Below, piece after piece: positions 7,315-14,934 of a DNA stretch of 47,648 nt (position 1 is its first letter; each line of letters starts with the position of its first letter). The DNA is taken from NCBI GenBank assembly GCA_903929795.1, contig CAIYWC010000163.1, positions 1 through 47,648 on the forward strand, read 5' to 3'. The notes beneath the pieces are model-generated. The model searched no databases. It saw only the letters and a list, made by a program, of their open reading frames with translations, and was not told where the DNA came from. The position numbers and the translations under genes are program-made. Source of the stretch: an uncultured Myxococcales bacterium. GTDB taxonomy: Bacteria > Myxococcota_A > UBA9042.

Positions 7315-9267
7315 ATGCGCGCGACTTTTTGCCTGGTGCTGCTGCTCCCGCTCGCGTTTGCGGCGCATGCTCGGGCGGTTGAGCCCGCGCCGGTGCTGCC
7401 GGAAGGCTGCGAGCCGGCGGTGCTGGCGTGGCTGCGGCCGCTGGAGATGGATAAACCGGTGACGCGCGACTGGCTGCTGCGCGACGTGGCGATTGACCAC
7501 AGCCGGCTGCAGCTGACCCTGCAAGGCCCGGCAGGCCGCCAAGTGCACGTCGCCATCGGCCATGCCCAGGACAGCGCCGCGGGCGAGCTGATCGGTGACG
7601 CCCGGTTGCTATGCCCGTCGGAAGCGCCGCCGGACGTGTGTGCGGCGCTCAACCAGGCGCTCCAGATCCAGCCGCGTGCGCCGCCGCCGTGGCTGGTGCC
7701 GCCGCCGCCAATGGGTGGCAAGGTCGTGCTGGAGCGTCCCGAGCCGCAGTTCTCCGACCGCGATCCGACGCGCGCCGCGCGTGCCACGCTGCTGGCGGTG
7801 TGGCTCGCGTTGGCGCTGCTCCTGCTGTCGCTCGGCGTGCAGAGGTGGCGCGTTCTGCCGCGTTGGGCCCTGCTCGGCGTGCCGGTTGTGACCCTGCTCG
7901 GTCTGGCCGTGCGCTTGTGGCTGGCGCCGCGCGGCTTGCAGCATGAGCTGTTTCACGCCGGCGAGTCCCTGGCGTTCCTGCACGGCACCGGCCATTTCGC
8001 CAACGGCGAGGCCATTCCCGCGTTGATCACCGCGATCCACGGCGGCGAACCGGCGCTGTACGACACCACGCTGGTCTTTGCGGTGCTCAGCGTTCCGGCG
8101 CTGGCATGGTTCACTTGGCGGTTGACCGGCCACCCGACCGTGGCGCTCCTCGCCGCTGTGCTGCTGGCGCTTTTGCCTTGCCACATCCATTTCTCGGCCA
8201 GCGAGGAGTTCGGCATTGCCGGTGTCACCTTGGCGCTGGTCAGCTGGGCGGCTTGGCTGGACTGGCTGGCGACCCGGACGCTGACGCCGATGCTGCTGAC
8301 CGCCGCGGCGGGCGTGCTCGCGATGCAGTGCCGGCCCGAGTTCGTGCTCCTGCCGTTGCTGCACCTGACGCTTTTGGAGGGCGCGTCGTCGCGCGTGGCG
8401 CTGCGGCAGCGGGCGCTGTGGCTGGTGCTGCTGATCGCGGCGCTGGCGTCGTGGCACATCCCGTTCGACATGCGCGCGCGCGGCGGTTTCCCCGGCTTTT
8501 CGTCGCTTGCCGTGCAGCAACTGGTCCCGCGGCTGGCGTGGCTGGACCCGCAGCTGACGGTGAGGCCGATGCTCGCGTGGCTGCTGCTGGGGCTGGCTTA
8601 CGCGCTGCGCGAGGCGCCGCGGAAGGCGCTGTGGCTGGTCGGATGGTCGGTCGCGCTGGCCGTCTTCCTGCTGGCGCTGTACGTGGATTCCGACGCGTAC
8701 GCCTGGCGGATGCAGCTGCTGCCCGCGACGCTGACCTGCGTGCTGGCGGCCTGGGCGGTGCGGGCGCTGCCGCGGTTGGGTGGCCTGCCGGCGGTGGCGC
8801 TTGTGTTGACGGCGGTGCTGCAACTGGCGGCGGCGCGCCACATCGTCGCGCAGCCGAGCCTCACGGAGCTGCAGTACCGGTTCCAGCGGGCGCATGTCGC
8901 GGACCTGCCGCCCGACGCGGAGCTGCTGGCGGTGCTGTCGGCGCCCATGGACCACGTGCCGCGCCTGGGCGGTCTGGCACCCGGGCAGACGCGGCGCATG
9001 CGCGACGCCGCCGATCCGGCGAACCTGCGCCTGCCGCCTGACAACCGCGTGTACCTGCAAACCGCCGCCTGCTGGCTGCAATGGCCGGGTGAGACGCGCC
9101 AGCCGACGGGCCTGCATCCGGTGTGCCAGGCCGTGCACGACGCGTATCGCCTGCAGCCGATCGCCGAGGCGGACCTGCCACCCACGCACGAGCCACCGCA
9201 GCCGTGGGCGCCGCGACCGGGGCCGCGCGGCTATCGCATCGGCTTTTACCGCCTGCTGGCGCGCTGA
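7315..9267 (+). CDS. Multi-spanning GT-C-like membrane protein A (putative glycosyltransferase)
   Basis: A 650-residue protein with an N-terminal signal-like segment (about 1-20), an extracytoplasmic region (about 21-155), roughly ten membrane helices (about 157-520) and a soluble C-terminal domain (about 520-650). After the second helix it has FHAGESLAFLHG, an acidic motif in the first large external loop where polyprenyl-phosphate-sugar-dependent GT-C enzymes keep catalytic acidic residues. The next gene encodes a paralog: both share an N-terminal VLxWLxPL...W...DVAI pattern, the loop HxxESL motif, and the C-terminal pieces YxQxxACW and a final GFYRL. GGAGG precedes the ATG by five bases. 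It heads a seven-gene operon. Transfer of a lipid-linked sugar outside the inner membrane is inferred from topology, not shown. Confidence 0.75.
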   Translation: MRATFCLVLLLPLAFAAHARAVEPAPVLPEGCEPAVLAWLRPLEMDKPVTRDWLLRDVAIDHSRLQLTLQGPAGRQVHVAIGHAQDSAAGELIGDARLLCPSEAPPDVCAALNQALQIQPRAPPPWLVPPPPMGGKVVLERPEPQFSDRDPTRAARATLLAVWLALALLLLSLGVQRWRVLPRWALLGVPVVTLLGLAVRLWLAPRGLQHELFHAGESLAFLHGTGHFANGEAIPALITAIHGGEPALYDTTLVFAVLSVPALAWFTWRLTGHPTVALLAAVLLALLPCHIHFSASEEFGIAGVTLALVSWAAWLDWLATRTLTPMLLTAAAGVLAMQCRPEFVLLPLLHLTLLEGASSRVALRQRALWLVLLIAALASWHIPFDMRARGGFPGFSSLAVQQLVPRLAWLDPQLTVRPMLAWLLLGLAYALREAPRKALWLVGWSVALAVFLLALYVDSDAYAWRMQLLPATLTCVLAAWAVRALPRLGGLPAVALVLTAVLQLAAARHIVAQPSLTELQYRFQRAHVADLPPDAELLAVLSAPMDHVPRLGGLAPGQTRRMRDAADPANLRLPPDNRVYLQTAACWLQWPGETRQPTGLHPVCQAVHDAYRLQPIAEADLPPTHEPPQPWAPRPGPRGYRIGFYRLLAR

Positions 9268-9303
9268 TTGCCCCGGATGCAGCATCCTTTGGGCCCTGCT
9301 AAG

Positions 9304-11322
9304 ATGCCAGCGATGACTGCTGCTCACGCGCTCCCAACTTTGCCGAACCTGCCGCCGGTGTCGCGGCGTTGGGTGCTCGGATTTGTCGTGCTGGCCGCGC
9401 TGGTGGCGGGCGTGACCGGGCCGCTGCCGCCGCCGCCCGAACAGGCCGAGGCGCCGACCTGGGTGATCGCGGCGCATCAGGAATCCGCCGTGTTGCAGTG
9501 GCTCGGGCCGCTGACCGATGGCGCGCAGCTGACGCCAGAGTGGCGCGTGGCGGACGTGGCGATCGCGCCGGAAGGGTTGCGGCTGCACCTGCGCGACCGC
9601 TCGGCGCAGCCGGGGCCGTGGGCGACGCTCCGCGTGGACTGCCAGCCGCCCAAGCTCGCGCTGGATTTGCCCGACGGGCTGCCGCCCGACGTGGCGCAGA
9701 CGGTGCAGGTGGCGGCCGCTGCGCTGCGCCTGCCGGGGCCGTTTCACCTGACCCAGCCGGTCGCCAGGCCGCGGCCGGTCGTGTCGTGGCACTCGCTGGC
9801 ACTGGCCTACCTGACGCTGCGGTTTTTCTCAGTCCTGACGGCGCTGTTCGCGGCGCTCTGGCTCGCGCGCGGGCTGCCACGCGCCCTGTGGCTGCCGTAC
9901 GCGGCGCTGACGGTCCTGGCCGCGGTCGCGCGCGCCTGGCTGTCGCCCGCCACGTTCCTGCACGAGTTTTACCATGTCGACGAATCGCTCAGCCAGCTGG
10001 CCGGCCAGCCCGGCTTCTTCAACGGCTACGGTGGTCCGGCGCTGTATTCGGCGCTGGTCGCCTGGCTGCACGCGGACCCGGCCTGGATGTTTGCCGTGAA
10101 CGGCCTGGCCTCGACGCTCTCGGTGCCGGCGCTCGCGCGCCTCGCGACGCGTGGGTGGCGCGATGAGCGCGCGGGGATTGCCGCCGGGCTGCTTCTCGCC
10201 CTCTCGCCGATGCACCTGCGCTGGGGTGCAGCGGAAGATCAGTGGATTCTCGGTACGGCGTGGACCCTGCTCGCGCTGGCGGCGTGGCTGGACGCGCTGG
10301 ACACGGACGACGCATTCGCGGCGCTGGTTGGGCTGCTCGCCGCGGTCCTGGCAATGCACGCGCGGCCGGAGCTCCTGCCGCTGCCCGTCCTGCTGCTGGC
10401 CCTGGCGCTGGTCCACCAGCGGGCGTGGCTGGCGCGGTGGCTCCGGACCCGGGACGCCTGGCTCGCGCTGGCGGTGGCGGCGGTCGCGCTGTGGCCGATG
10501 GCGCTGCTGCTGCTCCATCGCACGCCGCCGCCGCACGCGACGTTGGAGTATATCAAGCTCTGGCCCCACGCGCAGTGGCGCAACCCGGTGTGGACGCCGC
10601 TGCCGCTGCAAATCCTCAGCGCGGTGGCGGTCGCTCTGGCGCTCGCGCAGCGGCGGTGGCGCGTGGTGGTCGTCGCGCTGGCGGCGGTGGTTTGGATCGT
10701 GCTGCCGATGCTGTTTTACGGCGCGGTCGGGCCGTTCCTGCAACGCACGCAGCTGCTGAGCGACGCGCTGGCCCTGGGCGTGACCGCGGGCGCGCTTCCG
10801 CAACTGCTGGGCGTGTTGCCGCAGCCGATCTGGCTGGTGGGCCTGCTGCTGGCGCTGCTGGTCACGGTGCACGATCGCGTGCCGGAAATCACGGCACTCC
10901 ACGCCCAACAGCGCGAGTGGACGTTCCTGCACGACCACGTGCCTGAGCTGCCGCCGGCCAAGCGCTTGCTGGCGCCTGCGGGCAAGTCGTTCGACCATTT
11001 CCCGATTCTGCTGTTTCCGGCGCAGACCGCGCCGCAGTTGCTCGCGCTGGAGGACGTTTTTGCCAGCCACCGCTGGCCGCTGCCGGGGCGCGACCTGCTG
11101 TACTACCAGAGCATGGCCTGCTGGTTTGTCGATTCCGGTCAGCGTATTGCGCCGCGGGACATCCAGCCGATGTGTGCCGCGGTGCGCGCGCACTACGCCA
11201 TGGAGCCGCTCGCCGTGGCGGAGCTGGAGGGGCCGGTTGGGCCGATGCTGTTGTCGCCGCCGCAGCCGCGTTTTCCGGTTGGCTTTTATCGCCTGACCGC
11301 CGTGCGGAGCGACGCGCCATGA
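9304..11322 (+). CDS. Multi-spanning GT-C-like membrane protein B, paralog of protein A
   Basis: A 672-residue protein with the same plan as the preceding gene: an N-terminal anchor (about 20-40), an extracytoplasmic N-domain, about ten helices, and a soluble C-terminal domain ending GFYRLTAV. The first external loop has FYHVDESLSQLAG, which aligns with FHAGESLAFLHG of protein A; the C-domain has YYQSMACWF, matching YLQTAACWL. The two genes are therefore an old tandem duplication. The frame opens at a TTG (9268) directly behind the previous stop, and ATG codons follow at 9304 and 9313; none has a strong ribosome binding site, so the start is uncertain. Its likely role is transfer or polymerisation of a lipid-linked sugar, inferred from fold and context. 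Confidence 0.72.
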   Translation: MPAMTAAHALPTLPNLPPVSRRWVLGFVVLAALVAGVTGPLPPPPEQAEAPTWVIAAHQESAVLQWLGPLTDGAQLTPEWRVADVAIAPEGLRLHLRDRSAQPGPWATLRVDCQPPKLALDLPDGLPPDVAQTVQVAAAALRLPGPFHLTQPVARPRPVVSWHSLALAYLTLRFFSVLTALFAALWLARGLPRALWLPYAALTVLAAVARAWLSPATFLHEFYHVDESLSQLAGQPGFFNGYGGPALYSALVAWLHADPAWMFAVNGLASTLSVPALARLATRGWRDERAGIAAGLLLALSPMHLRWGAAEDQWILGTAWTLLALAAWLDALDTDDAFAALVGLLAAVLAMHARPELLPLPVLLLALALVHQRAWLARWLRTRDAWLALAVAAVALWPMALLLLHRTPPPHATLEYIKLWPHAQWRNPVWTPLPLQILSAVAVALALAQRRWRVVVVALAAVVWIVLPMLFYGAVGPFLQRTQLLSDALALGVTAGALPQLLGVLPQPIWLVGLLLALLVTVHDRVPEITALHAQQREWTFLHDHVPELPPAKRLLAPAGKSFDHFPILLFPAQTAPQLLALEDVFASHRWPLPGRDLLYYQSMACWFVDSGQRIAPRDIQPMCAAVRAHYAMEPLAVAELEGPVGPMLLSPPQPRFPVGFYRLTAVRSDAP

Positions 11323-11909
11323 CCCACCGCCGCTTCTACCAGCACCGCGTCAACGCGATCGCCGACTTGCAAGCGCTGCCGCTGGACGTCGGCCTGGAGT
11401 TCGACCTGCGCTCGGACGGCGACGCGGTGCTTGTGACGCACGACCCGTTCACGGCAGGGCCGACCATCGAGGCGTTTTTCCCGCACATCGGCCGACGGCC
11501 GTGCATCTTCAACGTCAAATGCGAGGGCATCGAGCAGCGCGTGCTGAATCTGGCGCAACAGCATGGCATTCATGACTTTTTCTTCCTGGATTTGTCGGTG
11601 CCCGCGGCATGGAAACTCGCACAAGCGGGCGAGACGCGGCTGGCGGTGCGGTGGTCGGAAGTGGAGCCGATCGAGGGCGTGCTGGCCTGGCAGGGGCGCG
11701 CGCGGTGGGTTTGGATCGACTGTTTCACGCAGTTTCCCGGCACGGTTGCGGACTGGCAGCGCTTGGCGCGCGACTTCAAGCTCTGCGTCGTCAGCCCGGA
11801 GCTGCAGCGTCATGCGCCTGAAAAGACACAGGAATTTCTGGCGCAGCTCGCCGAGCGGCCATTCGACGCGGTCTGCAGCAAACAGCCCGCCCTGTGGCAG
11901 GTGCCATGA
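11319..11909 (+). CDS. Small GDPD-like (glycerophosphodiesterase-fold) protein
   Basis: A 196-residue cytosolic protein that overlaps the previous gene by ATGA. Its beginning fits the first strand-loop units of the GDPD TIM-barrel: after HRVNAIADL comes GLEFDLRSDGDAVLVTHDPF, with E27 and D29 as an ExD metal pair and H41-D42 as the HD motif. A later FNVKCEGIEQ strand also fits. It is shorter than usual GDPD enzymes (about 240-300), and part of the C-terminal barrel may be reduced. Members of this type occur beside nucleotidyltransferase genes in surface-polysaccharide clusters, so its substrate may be a phosphodiester in the pathway rather than glycerophosphocholine. The reaction here is unknown. 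Confidence 0.65.
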   Translation: MTHRRFYQHRVNAIADLQALPLDVGLEFDLRSDGDAVLVTHDPFTAGPTIEAFFPHIGRRPCIFNVKCEGIEQRVLNLAQQHGIHDFFFLDLSVPAAWKLAQAGETRLAVRWSEVEPIEGVLAWQGRARWVWIDCFTQFPGTVADWQRLARDFKLCVVSPELQRHAPEKTQEFLAQLAERPFDAVCSKQPALWQVP

Positions 11910-14008
11910 ACACGATGACGCCAACCCTGCGCGATTCCTGGCAGATCCTGCGACGCGAGAAGCTGTTTTGGGCGCTGATCGCGCTCAAGCTGGTGCTCTC
12001 GGCGTGCTGCGGCTCGCATTTTGCGACGCGCTGGTTCGTGCCGTTCCTGCACGATTTTGGCCTGTCACCGCTGCACGATCCGTGGCAGCGCTACGTGCAA
12101 CAGCTTGAAATTCAGGCGTTTCCGTATGGGCCGTCGATGCTGCTCGGTCTGGGGGCGCCGTGGCTGCTGGCGGCGCCGTTGGGCGTGGCGGCGACAGGGC
12201 CGCTGAGCCTGCTGCTGCTGCGCCTGCCGCTGCTGGCCGCGGACGTGCTGATTTGCGTGCTGCTGATGTCCTGGCTGCCGCAGCACGCGCGGACGGTGGC
12301 GCGATCGTGGTCGGCGAGCCCGGTCGTGCTCTACGCGACCTACATCCACGGCCAGCTGGACCTGTGGCCGACCGCGCTGCTGCTGCTGGCGCTCTGGTTC
12401 GTGCTGGGCGAGCGGCCGCGGCTGGGCGCGCTGCTGCTGGGCCTCGGGCTGGCGGCGAAACTGCACCTGCTCGTCGCGCTGCCGTTCGTGCTGACTTTCC
12501 TGTGGAAACGCCGCCGTGGGCGCCGCGCGCTGCCGGCCGTGCTGGCGATTCTGGCGGCGACGCTGGCGGTGGCGTACTTGCCCGTGCTGACGCCCGCCTT
12601 TGCCCAGATGGTGCTGCACAGCCCGGAATCGGCGCGGCTCTGGGCGGTGTCGGTGCCGTTTGGCAGTCAGGCGGTGCTGTACCTCGCGCCGACGGCGCTG
12701 ATTTTTGCCTGGCTGCGGATGGCGACCTGGCGCGCGGTGGAGCGCGATCTGTGCCTGCTCATGCTCGGCTTGGCGTTCCTGGCGCTGGTGGCGCTGGTGC
12801 CGCCGCAGCCCGGGTGGTTTGTCTGGTCGGCGCCGTTCGTGGTGTTTTTGGGTGCGCAATTCTCGCGCACCGCGAATTGGTCGGTCCGCACGATGAATAC
12901 CGCGTATTTGCTGTACTTTTTTGTGGCGCAGACCGACGGTGTCCTGGAAGCCGTGGACCCGATCGCCGGTCCGGGCGTGGGTACGCGCTGGGCGGCGAGC
13001 CTGCACGCTGCGCTGCCGGCGCTGCAGGATTCACGCGCCGCAAGCCTGGCATGGACGCTGCTGTTTTGCGCAACCGCTTGGACGGGTTGGGAAATGACAA
13101 GGCGCGGCATCCGCGCGCACATGACCGGCCGCCACGACGAGGCGTTCCTGATCGGCATCGGCGGCGACAGCGGCGCTGGCAAGCATACGCTGGGCCGCGA
13201 CCTGATGGCGGTGCTGGGCGACCGACTGGCGCTTGTGGACGGCGACGACGACCACCGCTGGGAGCGCGGCGATCCGGCGTGGCAGACGCTGACGCACTTG
13301 AATCCGCGGGCGAATCACCTGCAAAGTCAGCTGGAAGCGCTGCAGCGGCTGCGCCAGGGCGCGGACGTGCGCAAGCCGCGCTACGACCACGTCGCCGGGC
13401 GGTTCACCGGGCCAGTGCTGTGGCCATCGGCGCGCGTGGTGGGCCTGGTCGGGCTACACCCGTTTTACCTGAGCGCGCAGCGGCGGCTGCTGGACCTGCG
13501 GGTTTTTGTCGACGCCGCCGACGACGTGCGCCGCACGTGGAAGCTGGCGCGCGATGTGCGCGACCGCGGCAAGACCGAGGCGAGTGTGCTGGCGGAGCTG
13601 GACCGGCGCGCATCCGATGCGCAGCGGTTTGTCCGGCCGCAAATGCAGCACGCGGACCTGGTGCTGGGCCATCTGCGCGCGGTGGAGCCGCCTGAGGTCG
13701 CGATGCGCCTCGAGCTGGCGGGGCATTTGGACCCGTTTGCGCTGCTGGCGCTGCTGGAAGCGGAGCCTGAGCTGCGGGTGAACTGGCTGGCCGACCCGGC
13801 GCTGCACCGCGAGACGTTTGAAGTCACCGGAACGCTCGCGGTGGCGACCGTTGCGCGGCTCGCGGCGCTGCTGCTGCCGGACGCGGACGACTGGCTGCTG
13901 GACGGCGCGGCGTGGCAGGCGGGCCAACGCGGCTTGGCGCAGTTTGTGATGCTGCACGCGCTGGGCGCCACCTGGAACACGAGTGACGTGCCGGGGACCG
14001 AGCCGTGA
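11906..14008 (+). CDS. Fusion of a GT-C-like membrane domain with a uridine-kinase-like P-loop domain
   Basis: A 700-residue protein overlapping its upstream neighbour by ATGA. Residues about 1-405 form a polytopic membrane region of the GT-C type, with YATYIHGQLDLWPTALLL and a following GLAAKLHLLVALPF, both reminiscent of polyprenol-dependent mannosyltransferases. Residues about 413-600 are a P-loop kinase of the uridine kinase/phosphoribulokinase family: Walker A GDSGAGKHT with K426, an acidic VDGDDDHRWERGDPAW segment, then LTHLNPRANHL, YDHVAGRFTG and the lid-like RDVRDRGK. About 100 further residues are unassigned. The P-loop domain would phosphorylate a small sugar or polyol on the cytoplasmic side while the membrane domain handles lipid-linked sugar. 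No frameshift was needed to join the two, and the frame is open throughout. Confidence 0.72.
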   Translation: MNTMTPTLRDSWQILRREKLFWALIALKLVLSACCGSHFATRWFVPFLHDFGLSPLHDPWQRYVQQLEIQAFPYGPSMLLGLGAPWLLAAPLGVAATGPLSLLLLRLPLLAADVLICVLLMSWLPQHARTVARSWSASPVVLYATYIHGQLDLWPTALLLLALWFVLGERPRLGALLLGLGLAAKLHLLVALPFVLTFLWKRRRGRRALPAVLAILAATLAVAYLPVLTPAFAQMVLHSPESARLWAVSVPFGSQAVLYLAPTALIFAWLRMATWRAVERDLCLLMLGLAFLALVALVPPQPGWFVWSAPFVVFLGAQFSRTANWSVRTMNTAYLLYFFVAQTDGVLEAVDPIAGPGVGTRWAASLHAALPALQDSRAASLAWTLLFCATAWTGWEMTRRGIRAHMTGRHDEAFLIGIGGDSGAGKHTLGRDLMAVLGDRLALVDGDDDHRWERGDPAWQTLTHLNPRANHLQSQLEALQRLRQGADVRKPRYDHVAGRFTGPVLWPSARVVGLVGLHPFYLSAQRRLLDLRVFVDAADDVRRTWKLARDVRDRGKTEASVLAELDRRASDAQRFVRPQMQHADLVLGHLRAVEPPEVAMRLELAGHLDPFALLALLEAEPELRVNWLADPALHRETFEVTGTLAVATVARLAALLLPDADDWLLDGAAWQAGQRGLAQFVMLHALGATWNTSDVPGTEP

Positions 14009-14934
14009 ACCTGCGGCCGCTGATTCAGCTGGGGCACCAGCTCGCGGGGCTGGCGTGGGTGCAAGGCCCGGGCGGCAACCTGTCGGTCAAGGACGGCGAG
14101 ACGCTGGCGGTGAAGGCGTCGGGCACGCGCCTGGCGGACCTGCACGCGCCGGGCGCGCTCGCGCACGTGCCCATGGCGCAGGCGCGCGCGGCGCTGGCGG
14201 GCGACCAGACGGCGATGACCGCGCTGTTCCAGCACACGCCGCGGCCGTCGCTGGAGGCCTGGCTGCACGCGCTGCCGGGGCGCTACATCGCGCACACGCA
14301 TCCGCTGGGCGTGCTGCTGGTCGCGTGCAGTCCGCTGCCGGCGCCGCTGGGCGTGGCTGACGTGCCGGCGGCGCTACCGGGTCGCGATCTCGCGCTGGCG
14401 ATGCAACAGGGCGGCGCCGTGGATGCCTGGCTGCTGCGCAACCACGGGCTGGTGGTCCGGGCGAATTCGGCGGCGGCGGCGCTGCGCCAGACCCGGGCGA
14501 TCGATGCGGCGTGTCGCCGCGCGCTGGGCGTGCCCCGTTTGGACGTGCCGCGTGTGCCCGAGCCGCGCGTCCAGGCGATCGCGGGCGGCGTCGTGGCACC
14601 GTTGCCGTCCCAGCCGGTAGCGGCGCCGCGCTACCTGTTCCCGGACGCTGCCGTGCTGGCCGCGCAGACGCGGGTTCGAGTGTTCTCGCTGGCAGCGGCG
14701 GCGGCCAAGTTGGCACAGGATCCGCGCCCAGGCGTGCTGGTCACGCCCGACGGCCAGCGCTGGGCCGTTGCTGGTCATCCCAAGCAATTGCAAGATGTTT
14801 TGGAGGTCGTGGCCGCGCACGATTGGCTGCTCGCGCGGCTGGGCCAGACGGCCGTCGCGCTGCCTGACGCGATGACGGCGGCGATCCTCGACATGCCGGC
14901 GGAGCGGTATCGCCAGCTGGGGGGCGCGCGATGA
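14005..14934 (+). CDS. Class II aldolase/epimerase-like protein
   Basis: A 309-residue protein starting at GTG in a GTGA overlap with the previous stop. The first ~200 residues are a class II aldolase/adducin domain: GPGGNLSVKDGETLAVKASG, E84 in PSLEAWLHALP, the zinc ligands H97 and H99 in HTHPLGVLL, and H147 in LRNHGLVV. All metal-binding residues and the catalytic glutamate are present, so enzymatic activity is likely, either retro-aldol cleavage or formation of a phosphorylated keto-sugar, or its epimerisation. The last ~100 residues form a separate region with a VLVTPDGQRWAVAGHPKQL stretch, unlike simple fuculose-phosphate aldolases (about 215 residues). In the operon it probably makes or trims the sugar phosphate used by the nucleotidyltransferase gene that follows. 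Confidence 0.8.
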   Translation: MNLRPLIQLGHQLAGLAWVQGPGGNLSVKDGETLAVKASGTRLADLHAPGALAHVPMAQARAALAGDQTAMTALFQHTPRPSLEAWLHALPGRYIAHTHPLGVLLVACSPLPAPLGVADVPAALPGRDLALAMQQGGAVDAWLLRNHGLVVRANSAAAALRQTRAIDAACRRALGVPRLDVPRVPEPRVQAIAGGVVAPLPSQPVAAPRYLFPDAAVLAAQTRVRVFSLAAAAAKLAQDPRPGVLVTPDGQRWAVAGHPKQLQDVLEVVAAHDWLLARLGQTAVALPDAMTAAILDMPAERYRQLGGAR

